A stretch of 64,000 nucleotides of DNA from Gluconobacter thailandicus F149-1 = NBRC 100600 (lineage in GTDB: Bacteria > Pseudomonadota > Alphaproteobacteria > Acetobacterales > Acetobacteraceae): contig NZ_BANH01000024.1 of the NCBI RefSeq assembly GCF_000964465.1, forward strand, positions 173,749 through 237,748, given 5' to 3'. Position numbers and translations under genes: made by a program. Of this stretch, positions 8,408 to 17,158 are shown one piece after another (the stretch's first letter is position 1; every line of letters begins with the position of its first letter). The notes below the pieces were generated by a model. That model saw only the letters and a program-made list of their open reading frames with translations, did no database searches and was not told the DNA's origin.

Positions 8408-9169
8408 GTGCGCCCTACGCCTAATCTGCTCCATCGTTATGCCAATCCGGGGCAGTTCCTGCGTCTGGCCCGTGCGCTTCAGCCGTGGTTGTCCACCGGT
8501 GCGATCATCTTCCTGACTGTCGGGATCGTCTGGGGGCTTTTCTTCGCCCCTGCGGACTGGCAGCAGGGCGAGACCGTCCGGATCATGTATGTGCATGTTC
8601 CGATGGCCTGGCTCGCATCGTCCTGTTACCTCGGCCTGGCAATCTGCGGGCTGTTATCGCTGGTCTGGCGCCATCCGCTGGCGGACCTGGCCGCCATCGA
8701 GATTGGTCCGGTCGGGGCCTGCGCTGCTGCCCTGTGCCTCATTACGGGTTCCCTCTGGGGTCAGCCGATGTGGGGAACATGGTGGGTCTGGGATGCACGC
8801 CTGACCTCCGTTCTGGTGCTGTTTTTCCTGTATCTGGGCCATATCGCCCTGATCCGTGCCTTCGATGAACCGGCCCGCGGACAACGCGCCGCCGCCATTC
8901 TGGCACTCGCGGGGGCAATTGATCTGCCGATCATCAAGTTCAGCGTACAGTGGTGGAACACCCTGCATCAGCCGGACAGCATCACGCTGACAGGTGCTCC
9001 CACCATGTCCATGACGATGCTCTGGCCACTTCTCATCACGACCATCGGCTTCACCCTCGGTGTCGCCGCCGTCATTTTCGCCCGGCTGAGTGCCGCAATC
9101 CACGAGAGCCGTACCCGCCAGCTTATGGCACGGTCCCGGCTCAACCGTTCGGACAGGTCCGCAGCATGA
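8408..9169 (+). CDS. ccmC: Haem exporter / cytochrome c biogenesis protein CcmC
   Basis: Inner-membrane haem-handling protein that loads haem onto CcmE for cytochrome c maturation (System I). Six predicted helices, the periplasmic tryptophan-rich motif WGTWWVWDARLTS, and flanking histidines at MYVHVPMAW and FSVQWWNTLHQ. Start: an in-frame TTG at 8396 has GGAG only one base away, whereas the GTG at 8408 has GAGAG five bases upstream, so GTG is chosen. First gene of the operon; ccmA and ccmB are not next to it. Its TGA overlaps the ccmD start (ATGA). Confidence 0.93.
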   Translation: MRPTPNLLHRYANPGQFLRLARALQPWLSTGAIIFLTVGIVWGLFFAPADWQQGETVRIMYVHVPMAWLASSCYLGLAICGLLSLVWRHPLADLAAIEIGPVGACAAALCLITGSLWGQPMWGTWWVWDARLTSVLVLFFLYLGHIALIRAFDEPARGQRAAAILALAGAIDLPIIKFSVQWWNTLHQPDSITLTGAPTMSMTMLWPLLITTIGFTLGVAAVIFARLSAAIHESRTRQLMARSRLNRSDRSAA

Positions 9170-9333
9170 TGCACCTTCCCAATCACTGGCCCTATATCGC
9201 CGCAGCCTATGGTCTCACCATCGGCTGCTCGCTGGTTCTCGGCATCGGGGCGGCCCTGCGCCTGCGTCGTGCCAAAACCCGGCTGGCGGCTGTCGAAAGT
9301 CAGCTTCGCCACCGTGAAAGCTCCGCATCATGA
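9166..9333 (+). CDS. ccmD: Haem exporter subunit CcmD
   Basis: A 55-residue protein: short hydrophilic start (MMHLPNHWPYIAAAYG), one membrane helix (about residues 12-32) and a basic Arg-rich tail, the standard CcmD pattern. CcmD helps release holo-CcmE from the CcmABC complex. It starts in an ATGA overlap with ccmC (a second ATG follows directly at 9169) and ends in an ATGA overlap with ccmE. Position and topology carry the call, since the sequence itself is poorly conserved. Confidence 0.88.
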   Translation: MMHLPNHWPYIAAAYGLTIGCSLVLGIGAALRLRRAKTRLAAVESQLRHRESSAS

Positions 9334-9833
9334 CCCGCAAGACACGCCGCCTCTGGATTGTCATTGCCTGCCTTGCCTGCATCAGTTCTGCTGCGGCTCT
9401 TACCCTGCGGGCATTCTCGTCCAATATCGTATTCTTCATGGCTCCGTCGCAGGTCAAAGCGCACCCACCCGCTCCGGACCGGACGATCCGTCTTGGCGGC
9501 ATGGTGATGGCGGGCTCCCTGCATCGCATTACGGAAAACGGTGCGCCGGTGAACTCCTTTAACGTCACCGATGGCCAGGCTGCCGTGGAAGTCCACTACA
9601 CCGGCATTCTTCCGGATCTTTTCCGCGAAGGTCAGAGCGTTGTTGCTCTCGGGACCGTGCAGAAAGACGGGGGCTTCACGGCCAGCGAAGTCCTTGCCAA
9701 GCACGACGAGACCTACATGCCCAAGGAAGTGGCCGAGGAACTGAAACGTACCGGCAAATGGGACCCGCGCTTCGGCAAGGCTCCTGACGCTGCCAGCTGG
9801 GACACCATGACCGCCAAGAAAGCCGGAGGCTGA
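9330..9833 (+). CDS. ccmE: Cytochrome c maturation haem chaperone CcmE
   Basis: A periplasmic haem chaperone tethered by an N-terminal helix (about residues 8-28). It binds haem covalently through the histidine of AKHDETYMP (His125 here) and passes it to CcmF/H. The OB-fold segment RLGGMVMAGSLHR is also typical. 167 residues, a normal length. It overlaps ccmD by four bases and precedes ccmF by 8 nt. Confidence 0.95.
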   Translation: MTRKTRRLWIVIACLACISSAAALTLRAFSSNIVFFMAPSQVKAHPPAPDRTIRLGGMVMAGSLHRITENGAPVNSFNVTDGQAAVEVHYTGILPDLFREGQSVVALGTVQKDGGFTASEVLAKHDETYMPKEVAEELKRTGKWDPRFGKAPDAASWDTMTAKKAGG

Positions 9834-9841
9834 ACACCATA

Positions 9842-11821
9842 ATGTTCGGACCAGAACAGGGCCATTTCGCCCTGGCCCTCGCCTGTGTTCTCGCACTCAT
9901 CCAGTTTGTTGTTCCCCTCTGGGGCGCCCACAAGCGCAATGCCCGCCTTGTAGCGATGGCTCCGTTTCTTGCGGTGTCGCAGCTTCTGGCGCTGGCCATT
10001 TCGTTCTTCAGCCTCGTTATGTGTGCTGTCCACGATGATTTCTCGGTTCAGAACGTCGCCGCCAACTCCGCGGCGTCCAAGCCGCTGCTCTATAAAATCA
10101 CGGGCGTCTGGGGCAACCATGAAGGGTCCGTTCTTCTCTGGACGTTGATCCTCGGCGTTTGCGGTGCCGCTGTTTCAGCATTTGGCCGTAACCTGCCGGA
10201 CATTCTGCGGGGCCGCGTGCTGGCCATCCTTGGCGGTGTCTCCGCTGGCTTCCAGCTCTTTTGCCTTCTGACTTCCGATCCTTTTGACCGTGTTTTTCCG
10301 GCTCCTATGGATGGCCAGGGCATGAACCCGCTGCTTCAGGACCCCGGCCTCGCCTTTCATCCACCCATTCTCTACACGGGCTATGTCGGCTTTGCCGTTC
10401 CGTTTGCTTTTGCCGTCGCCGCCCTGCTTGAGGGGCGTGTCGATGCCGCATGGGGACGCTGGGTTCGACCATGGGCGGTGGCAGCATGGTGCTTCCTGAC
10501 CTGCGGCATTGCTCTGGGCTCCTGGTGGTCCTACTACGTCCTGGGCTGGGGCGGTTACTGGTTCTGGGACCCGGTGGAAAACGCGTCTCTTATTCCATGG
10601 CTGACGGGTACGGCACTCGTTCACTCTGCCATCGTCGTAGAAAAACGCGAGGGCCTGAAGATCTGGACGGTCCTGCTGGCAATTGCGACGTTCTCATTCT
10701 CGCTCTCCGGCACATTCCTCGTCCGTTCAGGTATTCTGAACTCGGTTCATGCCTTCGCAAACGACCCGGCCCGCGGCGTGTTCATTCTGGCCCTTCTGGC
10801 ATTGGTCATCGGCGGTTCGCTGGCACTGTTTGCATGGCGCGCGCCGTCCCTGACGTCCGGCGGACTGTTTTCGCCAGTGTCCCGCGAAGGCTCACTGGTG
10901 CTGAACAACATCCTGCTCTGCTCCATCTGCGCCGTCGTTGTAACGGGTACGATGTACCCGCCCTTCATGCAGCTTCTGGCAGGGCGCACCATCTCGGTTG
11001 GCAAACCGTTCTTTGATGCCGCAACCATTCCTCTGACGATCCCGCTGCTTCTGGCCATGGGTATCGGCACGGCTCTGCCGTGGAAGCGCGCACAACTGGC
11101 GCGCACGTTCTCGCACCTGTTCGTGGCGGCCATCATTGCTGCTATCGGGCTGATGCTGTGCTTCTGGAAATTCTCCGGTGCACTGCCAATCGCCTGTGGC
11201 GCACTCGCCATCTGGGTCATGGCAGCATCTGTTACGGATATTCTGCGCCGCGTAGGGCTAGGCCATTCCAGCATGAGTGACATGCTTGCCCGCGCCCGGA
11301 ACCTGCCACGGTCCAGCTGGGGCGCAGCTCTGGCCCATATTGGCGCTGGCATCACGGTTCTGGGTCTATGCGGCATGTCTGGCGCCCAGCATGCGATTGT
11401 AGAAATCCATGTTGGCGAGACCCGCAGCCTTGCCGGGGACGATTGGACGCTTCTCAATGTGCATGACTATGCAGGCCCGAACTATCGCGCCATGCAGGCC
11501 GATATTGCCATCCGCCATAACGGCAAGCTGATCACGACACTCCATCCGGAAAAGCGCGATTTCACCACGCAGAACCAGACCACGACGGAAGTTGCCATTC
11601 ATACAAATTTCATTACGGATCTGTATGGTGTGGTTGGTGACAGACACGGAACGGGCGCGGATGCGACCTATGTGTTACGTCTGCACCGCAACCCGCTGGC
11701 TCCGTGGATGTGGCTTGGCGGACTGGTCATGGCGATTGGCGGAGCCTTCTCGCTTTCAGACCGTCGCCTGCGCGTCGGAGCCCCGAAGCGGGCTGCCGCA
11801 CGCAACATGGTCCAGGCCTGA
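9842..11821 (+). CDS. ccmF: Cytochrome c haem lyase subunit CcmF
   Basis: A 659-residue polytopic inner-membrane protein, a normal length for CcmF. The WWD haem-handling domain is present as WGGYWFWDPVENASLIPWL. Further family blocks are WGNHEGSVLLW, FHPPILYTGYVGFAVPF and SFSLSGTFLVRSG. A large periplasmic C-terminal part precedes the last helix. With CcmH and CcmI it attaches haem to apocytochrome c. Fourth gene of the ccm operon. Confidence 0.96.
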   Translation: MFGPEQGHFALALACVLALIQFVVPLWGAHKRNARLVAMAPFLAVSQLLALAISFFSLVMCAVHDDFSVQNVAANSAASKPLLYKITGVWGNHEGSVLLWTLILGVCGAAVSAFGRNLPDILRGRVLAILGGVSAGFQLFCLLTSDPFDRVFPAPMDGQGMNPLLQDPGLAFHPPILYTGYVGFAVPFAFAVAALLEGRVDAAWGRWVRPWAVAAWCFLTCGIALGSWWSYYVLGWGGYWFWDPVENASLIPWLTGTALVHSAIVVEKREGLKIWTVLLAIATFSFSLSGTFLVRSGILNSVHAFANDPARGVFILALLALVIGGSLALFAWRAPSLTSGGLFSPVSREGSLVLNNILLCSICAVVVTGTMYPPFMQLLAGRTISVGKPFFDAATIPLTIPLLLAMGIGTALPWKRAQLARTFSHLFVAAIIAAIGLMLCFWKFSGALPIACGALAIWVMAASVTDILRRVGLGHSSMSDMLARARNLPRSSWGAALAHIGAGITVLGLCGMSGAQHAIVEIHVGETRSLAGDDWTLLNVHDYAGPNYRAMQADIAIRHNGKLITTLHPEKRDFTTQNQTTTEVAIHTNFITDLYGVVGDRHGTGADATYVLRLHRNPLAPWMWLGGLVMAIGGAFSLSDRRLRVGAPKRAAARNMVQA

Positions 11822-11833
11822 GGAGAGACACGC

Positions 11834-12388
11834 ATGAACTCAACACGACGCGGGCTTATGACAGCCCTTCCGATTGTTGGTGCCGGCGTGCTTGGCGTCG
11901 GGTTCTGGAAAATGCTTCAGGGTATGGAAAGTGGTGGCTTTGATCCACGCGCGGTGAAAAACCCGAATGTTGGACGCCCTATTCCGCAGTTCGCCATGCC
12001 AGGCCTTCCGGGCCTGGGAGATGGCTTTACCGACAAGGAACTCAGGGCGGAGACACGCCCGGTTCTGGTCAATTTCTTTGCCTCCTGGTGCATTCCCTGT
12101 GTTCAGGAAATGCCGGGCCTCCGCTCCATTTCACGGAACATGCCCATCTGGGGCATTGCCTATGAAGACAAGCCGGAAAATGCGAGCGCCTTCGTTCAGC
12201 GGGATGGAACGCCTTACGCCCGTGTCGCGGCTGACCGGCATGGCCGCGTTGCCATCGACTGGGGTGTGACAGGCGTTCCTGAGAGCTTTCTCGTAGCGCC
12301 GGGGGGACGAATTCTCTGGCACGGCAGTGCGGCTCTGGACCCGCAGATTTATGATGCGGAAATCCGCCCGAGACTGGCAGGCCTGTAA
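11834..12388 (+). CDS. ccmG: Thiol:disulfide interchange protein CcmG/DsbE
   Basis: A membrane-anchored periplasmic thioredoxin-like protein (184 residues) that keeps the apocytochrome CXXCH cysteines reduced. The N-terminal helix (about residues 9-30) is followed by a thioredoxin domain with FFASWCIPC (Cys86 and Cys89) and the cis-proline region TGVPESFLV. Starts 12 nt after ccmF; its last base is the first base of the ccmH start (TAATG). Confidence 0.94.
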   Translation: MNSTRRGLMTALPIVGAGVLGVGFWKMLQGMESGGFDPRAVKNPNVGRPIPQFAMPGLPGLGDGFTDKELRAETRPVLVNFFASWCIPCVQEMPGLRSISRNMPIWGIAYEDKPENASAFVQRDGTPYARVAADRHGRVAIDWGVTGVPESFLVAPGGRILWHGSAALDPQIYDAEIRPRLAGL

Positions 12389-12846
12389 TGAAACGTCTTT
12401 CTGCGCTGCTCTTGGCCTCAACGCTTGTTGGGGGCGGAATTGCCTTTGCCGTCGATGATCCCGCGGAGATGCTTCCCAACCCCTTACAGGAGAAGCGGGC
12501 CGAAGCGATCGGCGCTCATCTTCGCTGTCTTGTCTGCCAGAACGAGAGCATTGAAGACAGCAGTGCGCCGCTCGCCCGTGATTTGCGCAAGGTTGTGCGT
12601 GAACAGGTCGCAGCCGGGAAGTCCGATCAGCAGATTATGGACTGGATGACGGAACGCTACGGCGAGTTCATCCGACTGGCACCTCAGTTTTCATGGTCAA
12701 CCGCCCTGCTCTGGCTGATGCCGGCACTCGCGCTGGTGGCCGGTCTTGTTATTGCGTGGCGTGCGACGAGACGCCGCATTGTCACGCCTGCGCCGCTTAC
12801 GGATGATGAGCGCGCGCGTCTGGATGCCCTGTCGGGCCGGGAGTAA
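12388..12846 (+). CDS. ccmH: Cytochrome c maturation protein CcmH (CcmL-type)
   Basis: A 152-residue protein with a signal/anchor peptide, the redox motif LRCLVCQNESIEDS (Cys47 and Cys50) and a C-terminal membrane helix (about residues 107-127). It works with CcmG in apocytochrome c reduction and with CcmF in haem ligation. This is the short alphaproteobacterial form; the TPR part is the separate ccmI. It overlaps ccmG by one base. Confidence 0.94.
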   Translation: MKRLSALLLASTLVGGGIAFAVDDPAEMLPNPLQEKRAEAIGAHLRCLVCQNESIEDSSAPLARDLRKVVREQVAAGKSDQQIMDWMTERYGEFIRLAPQFSWSTALLWLMPALALVAGLVIAWRATRRRIVTPAPLTDDERARLDALSGRE

Positions 12847-12849
12847 GTT

Positions 12850-13590
12850 TTGTTCTGGTTGGGAATCCTGATTGTTGCAGGCATCGCCCTGCTGCCGGCC
12901 CTCTATGGCCTGCGCCGTCTCCGCCGCCGTGTGGATGCGCGTGATTCTGCCCTCACCCTTTATCGTGGCCAGCTTGCTGAACTGGACCGGGACCGGGACC
13001 TCGGTCTTGTCAGTGGCGATGAATATGGCGCCGCGCGGATCGAAATCCAGCGTCGACTGCTTGCTGCCGATGAGTCATCTGCCGCCCCTGATCTGAATGA
13101 TGGGACCTCCCGCTCAAAGCGGTTCGTACCCCTGCTCGCTGTTGGCGTTGGTATCCCTCTCGCTGCGTTCTGCCTTTATATCGTGAATGGCCATCCGTCC
13201 CTGCCGCCGCAACCTCTGAGTGCACGTCAGGTCAAGCCGGATACGAAAGCCATGGCGATGATCCAGAAACTTCAGGCGCAGGTGACCACAATCCCGAAAG
13301 ATAGCCCGACTTATGAGACGGGTCATGTTCTGCTTGGCCAGATTGAAGCCCGGGCTGGCCTGACATCCGAAGCGATTGCAGACTGGAAGGCCGCACTGGA
13401 GACTCATTTCACACCAGAGCTTGCAATCCAACTCGCAGAACTCCAGACCCAGAAGGACGGGCACATTTCTGCGAACAGTCTTGATCTGTATCGCCGTGCC
13501 CTGGCGGCTGCCCCGGCCGATGCGCAATGGCGCATGGCCGTGGAGGCACGGATCGCCGTAGGTGAACATGAGGAGAATGCCGGCCAATGA
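12850..13590 (+). CDS. ccmI: Cytochrome c maturation chaperone CcmI (CycH-like, TPR)
   Basis: A 246-residue protein that starts with TTG at 12850, three bases after the ccmH stop. Two membrane helices (about residues 3-18 and 90-111) flank a basic cytoplasmic loop with the CcmI leucine-zipper-like region YRGQLAELDRDRDLGLVSG. The periplasmic part has TPR-like sequence (TYETGHVLLGQIEARAGL and following). CcmI binds the apocytochrome C-terminus. Its end overlaps the zinc-ribbon gene by four bases. Confidence 0.88.
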   Translation: MFWLGILIVAGIALLPALYGLRRLRRRVDARDSALTLYRGQLAELDRDRDLGLVSGDEYGAARIEIQRRLLAADESSAAPDLNDGTSRSKRFVPLLAVGVGIPLAAFCLYIVNGHPSLPPQPLSARQVKPDTKAMAMIQKLQAQVTTIPKDSPTYETGHVLLGQIEARAGLTSEAIADWKAALETHFTPELAIQLAELQTQKDGHISANSLDLYRRALAAAPADAQWRMAVEARIAVGEHEENAGQ

Positions 13591-13871
13591 TGGAACCGCT
13601 ATCCAGCGCCGTTACGATCTGCCCGGTCTGTCGGCAGAAAATCCGCTCGACAGCGGAACACTGCCCGAACTGCGGAGCAGAACGTCATTTCGGGCCGCGT
13701 CTGATTGAGTCTGGCATTTGCGCTTTTGCGGGCATGGTGATCCTGGCCGCCATCTCCCGATTGCTAATGCCCATGTCTCTGTGGACGATCATCTTCGCTG
13801 TGGTCGGTCTTTGCGCAGGTTTCCTGTTTTCTCACAACCGCTTTGGCGGAGACCGATGGCTGGGCCGCTAG
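13587..13871 (+). CDS. Small zinc-ribbon membrane protein
   Basis: A 94-residue protein: an N-terminal zinc ribbon with CPVC (Cys12, Cys15) and CPNC (Cys26, Cys29), then two hydrophobic helices (about residues 43-60 and 65-82). It starts in an ATGA overlap with ccmI, so it is the last coupled gene of the ccm operon. It is not one of the known System I components; a link to cytochrome c maturation is inference from position only. Confidence 0.8.
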   Translation: MMEPLSSAVTICPVCRQKIRSTAEHCPNCGAERHFGPRLIESGICAFAGMVILAAISRLLMPMSLWTIIFAVVGLCAGFLFSHNRFGGDRWLGR

Positions 13872-13965
13872 CAGACAGAGTGCCAAACCGGTTTTCCCGC
13901 TCTGCCTCTTGAGGTAGGGTCCGCGCAGGCATGAACCCCCGTCCTGCAGGAAAGCGCCAGACCGC

Positions 13966-15363
13966 ATGAGCCGTATTGAAACCGATGGCATGGGCCAGAT
14001 CGAGGTTGCTGATGATGTTCTCTGGGGCGCTCAGACTCAGCGCTCCCTGAAGTATTTCAGCATCGGGCGCGAACTGATGCCACGGGAAATGATCGAGGCC
14101 TATGCGATCATGAAGCGCGCCTGTGCCACGGCCAATGCCGCCAGTGGTCGCCTTTCGCAGGAACGGGCAGCTCTGATCCATACAGTCTGCGATGAAATTA
14201 CGAGCGGCCAGCATAACCGCATGTTCCCGCTTCACGTCTGGATGACGGGATCCGGCACGCAGTTCAACATGAACGTCAATGAAGTCATTGCGAACCGCGC
14301 CAGCCAGCTCACCGGAAACGCCCTCGGCAGCAAAACGCCGCTGCACCCGAACGATCACGTCAACATGGCGCAGTCCACAAACTGCAACTTCCCGACCGCC
14401 ATGCACATCGCTGCCGTACTTGGCGTTGATCGGCGCCTGATCCCTGCGCTGACCAAACTGCGGGATGCCATTGCAGCCAAGGCAGAGGAGTGGAAGGATC
14501 TGGTAAAGGTGGGCCGGACCCATCTTCAGGATGCCGTTCCCATTACACTGGGTCAGGAATGGCACGGTTATGCCGGGATGCTGACGGACAATATTGCTCG
14601 ACTTGAAGCTGCCCGGGATGGACTTCTCCCACTGGCCCTGGGCGGTACAGCGCTGGGGACTGGCGTCAATACCGACCCCGGTTTCGATACCCGCGCCTGC
14701 AACGAGATCGCTCGTCTGACTGGCCTTGGTTTTAAGGCTGGCGAAAACAAGTTCGCTTTACAGGGCGCTCACGATGCGCTCGTGCATCTGTCCGGCTGCC
14801 TGCGGACGACAGCTGGCAGTCTGTTCAAGATCGCCAATGACATCCGCCTTCTTGCCTGCGGCCCCCGGGCAGGGTTCGGGGAACTGCTTCTGCCGGAAAA
14901 CGAACCAGGCTCCTCCATCATGCCGGGCAAGATTAATCCGACGCAGGCGGAGGCCCTGTCGATGCTGGCACTTCAGGTCATGAGCAACGATGTTGCTGTG
15001 GGTCTGGGTGGCGCATCCGGCATGATCGACATGAATGTGTACAAGCCACTGATGATCCACAACATCATGCAGGGTATTACGCTTCTTCATGATGGATCTG
15101 ATAATTTCCGCCAGCATCTGGTGGAAGGTATCCGGGCCAATGAAATGCGCCTGAAGCAGGCTCTGGATCAGTCCCTTGTACTGGTCACTGCTCTTTCTCC
15201 CGCCATTGGCTATGACAAGGCTGCTCAGGTCGCCCATCATGCCATGGAGAAGGATCTCAGCCCCAAGGAAGCAGCGCTGGAACTCGGCTTCATGACGCCT
15301 GAAGACTATGACCGCGTGGCTGACCCGCGCCTCATGCTCTTTCCCAACATCAAGCCGTCCTAA
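13966..15363 (+). CDS. fumC: Class II fumarate hydratase
   Basis: Interconverts fumarate and L-malate (iron-independent, cytosolic). 465 residues, the usual FumC length. The superfamily signature [13 protein letters not shown] begins at about residue 315; [33 protein letters not shown] and the HTH-type [16 protein letters not shown] segment are all intact. Other lyases of the superfamily (aspartase, argininosuccinate lyase) are less likely given these motifs. A perfect 11-bp hairpin follows the stop. Confidence 0.95.
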   Translation: MSRIETDGMGQIEVADDVLWGAQTQRSLKYFSIGRELMPREMIEAYAIMKRACATANAASGRLSQERAALIHTVCDEITSGQHNRMFPLHVWMTGSGTQFNMNVNEVIANRASQLTGNALGSKTPLHPNDHVNMAQSTNCNFPTAMHIAAVLGVDRRLIPALTKLRDAIAAKAEEWKDLVKVGRTHLQDAVPITLGQEWHGYAGMLTDNIARLEAARDGLLPLALGGTALGTGVNTDPGFDTRACNEIARLTGLGFKAGENKFALQGAHDALVHLSGCLRTTAGSLFKIANDIRLLACGPRAGFGELLLPENEPGSSIMPGKINPTQAEALSMLALQVMSNDVAVGLGGASGMIDMNVYKPLMIHNIMQGITLLHDGSDNFRQHLVEGIRANEMRLKQALDQSLVLVTALSPAIGYDKAAQVAHHAMEKDLSPKEAALELGFMTPEDYDRVADPRLMLFPNIKPS

Positions 15364-15381
15364 CTCCTGACATTCAATCTG

Positions 15382-15411
15382 ATCCTGCATGACGAAAACT
15401 TCATGCAGGAT
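15382..15411 (+). terminator. Hairpin after fumC, possible terminator
   Basis: A perfect 11-bp inverted repeat (ATCCTGCATGA at 15382-15392 and its complement at 15401-15411) with an 8-nt loop, 18 nt after the fumC stop. It is followed by TTGG rather than a long T-run, so it may stabilise the 3' end or be a weak or factor-assisted terminator. Confidence 0.5.
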
Positions 15412-15484
15412 TGGTAGCGGCTGACGAGCGGGACTGGTAGCGACAGTCTGATCCTGTAATCCTTCTTCTGGAGATGACAGACAG

Positions 15485-16990
15485 ATGATGTCCCGTCGTG
15501 CGCTGCTGCTCGCCCTGTCCCTGCTTTCGCCCGTTTCTGCGCTGCCCGCCATGGCCGACGATGCCCCGAAGGCCCCTGCGAGTAAAACAGACACAGCCAA
15601 GTCCACTGACAGCTTTACCGGTGAAGCTGCGCTGCTGCCGACCGATTCCGTTACGAAGCATCATCTGAATGGCATCGCCTACACTGCCCATGCTGGCACG
15701 CTGACGCTTCGCGGCCCAGACGGCAAACCGACCGCCCGCATGTTTTATGTGGCGTACACGAAAGATGGTGCACCGGATGCCAAGCGTCCGGTATCCTATT
15801 TCTTCAATGGTGGCCCGGGTGCCGCGACGGCCTATCTGAACCTCGGCGCTGCTGGCCCGATGGCCCTGACCATGCCGGCCAAGGATGCGACAGACGGAAC
15901 GCATGCGACGCTGGGCGACAATCCGGACAGCTGGCTCCCGTTCACGGATATGGTCTTCTTTGACGCAGTGGGTACCGGCTATTCCCGCCCGCTCGATACC
16001 GCCAAGGCTGGCGATCAGTTCTACGGTGTGAAGCAGGACGCCAGCACCTTCGCGAAGGCCATTCAGCTCTGGACGGCCAAGAACAATCGTCAGGCCGCCC
16101 CGCATTATCTGGTGGGCGAGAGCTATGGTGGTATCCGATCCATTCAGGTCGCCAATGCCCTACAGATGGAACAGGGCATCCTGCTGAACGGTGTGGTCAT
16201 GCTGTCCCCCGCTATCGAGATGCCTCTGCTGGATACGGACGAAAATCCGCTGTCTGCCGCGCTCATGATCCCGAGCCTGATTGCTGCGCATGAAAGCCCG
16301 AACGTTACGCCGCAATTTGCGGATGCGGCCTATGAATGGGCCATGGGCACTTATCTGACGAAGGTGGCTGGCAAGCTGCCCAGCGGCGATGAGGGGAAGG
16401 CGTTCTACGCTGAAATTTCACGTCGAACCGGCCTCCCGGAAGATGTCGTAGCACGCCAGCATGGTGTCCCGGCGATCGGCTCCCATGACGTGATGTCCCG
16501 CGATGGCAAGCTGCATGGTCTTTACGACTACACGCAGACAATCGCTGACCCCTCCGCTGACGGGCTGGACGAAAGCCCCGATCCAACGCTGTTCGGCTTC
16601 GGTCGCGCCTATGGCAACGCCTTTTCCGGCTATGCGGCCAATGACCTCGGGTTCCAGACGCCCCTGACCTACGACCTGCTATCTTTCAAGGTGAATTCCA
16701 GCTGGAAGTGGAGCAACGGTGGCCCGGCGCCGATCCATCAGATCCCGGTTCTGAACCGCCTTCTGGCGCTTGATCCGGGCCTGCGGGTTTTTGTCGCCAA
16801 TGGCTATTATGACCTAGCCTGCCCTTTCGGGACGGCGCGCTGGATGAAGGATCATCTGACAATTGGTGCTGATCGCGTATCCCTGCATCTGTATCAGGGT
16901 GGTCACATGCTTTACACGCGTCCGGCCAGCCGTCACGCCCTGTCTCTGGATGTCGCATCCTGGATGCAGCAGGACGCCATTCAGCACTGA
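15485..16990 (+). CDS. Peptidase S10 family serine carboxypeptidase-like protein
   Basis: A 501-residue exported protein with a signal peptide ending ALPAMADD. S10 family landmarks are the oxyanion block YFFNGGPGAAT, the nucleophile motif GESYGG (Ser213), and late Asp and His elements (NGYYDLACPFG and QGGHMLY), together a plausible Ser-Asp-His triad. It probably acts in the periplasm on peptide C-termini; the real substrate is unknown. Monocistronic by spacing. Confidence 0.88.
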   Translation: MMSRRALLLALSLLSPVSALPAMADDAPKAPASKTDTAKSTDSFTGEAALLPTDSVTKHHLNGIAYTAHAGTLTLRGPDGKPTARMFYVAYTKDGAPDAKRPVSYFFNGGPGAATAYLNLGAAGPMALTMPAKDATDGTHATLGDNPDSWLPFTDMVFFDAVGTGYSRPLDTAKAGDQFYGVKQDASTFAKAIQLWTAKNNRQAAPHYLVGESYGGIRSIQVANALQMEQGILLNGVVMLSPAIEMPLLDTDENPLSAALMIPSLIAAHESPNVTPQFADAAYEWAMGTYLTKVAGKLPSGDEGKAFYAEISRRTGLPEDVVARQHGVPAIGSHDVMSRDGKLHGLYDYTQTIADPSADGLDESPDPTLFGFGRAYGNAFSGYAANDLGFQTPLTYDLLSFKVNSSWKWSNGGPAPIHQIPVLNRLLALDPGLRVFVANGYYDLACPFGTARWMKDHLTIGADRVSLHLYQGGHMLYTRPASRHALSLDVASWMQQDAIQH

Positions 16991-17158
16991 GTCAAATTGA
17001 CAAACGGTGGGAGAAAACCCTAAGGTTCACGGTATATTTCTTCCAGTTTCCTCAGCCTGGAAGCCGGATCGTGTCCTTTGCCTTCTCCTGCCGATCATCA
17101 CAGGTAGGCTGCCCATTGGGGCGATTGTTGAATCTCCGCTGAGAGGGCTGTTCAGACT

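Noticed and set aside
13789..15606. Long minus-strand ORFs opposite fumC
   Set aside because: fumC on plus is full length with the fumarase signature; the opposite frames lack motifs and ribosome sites.
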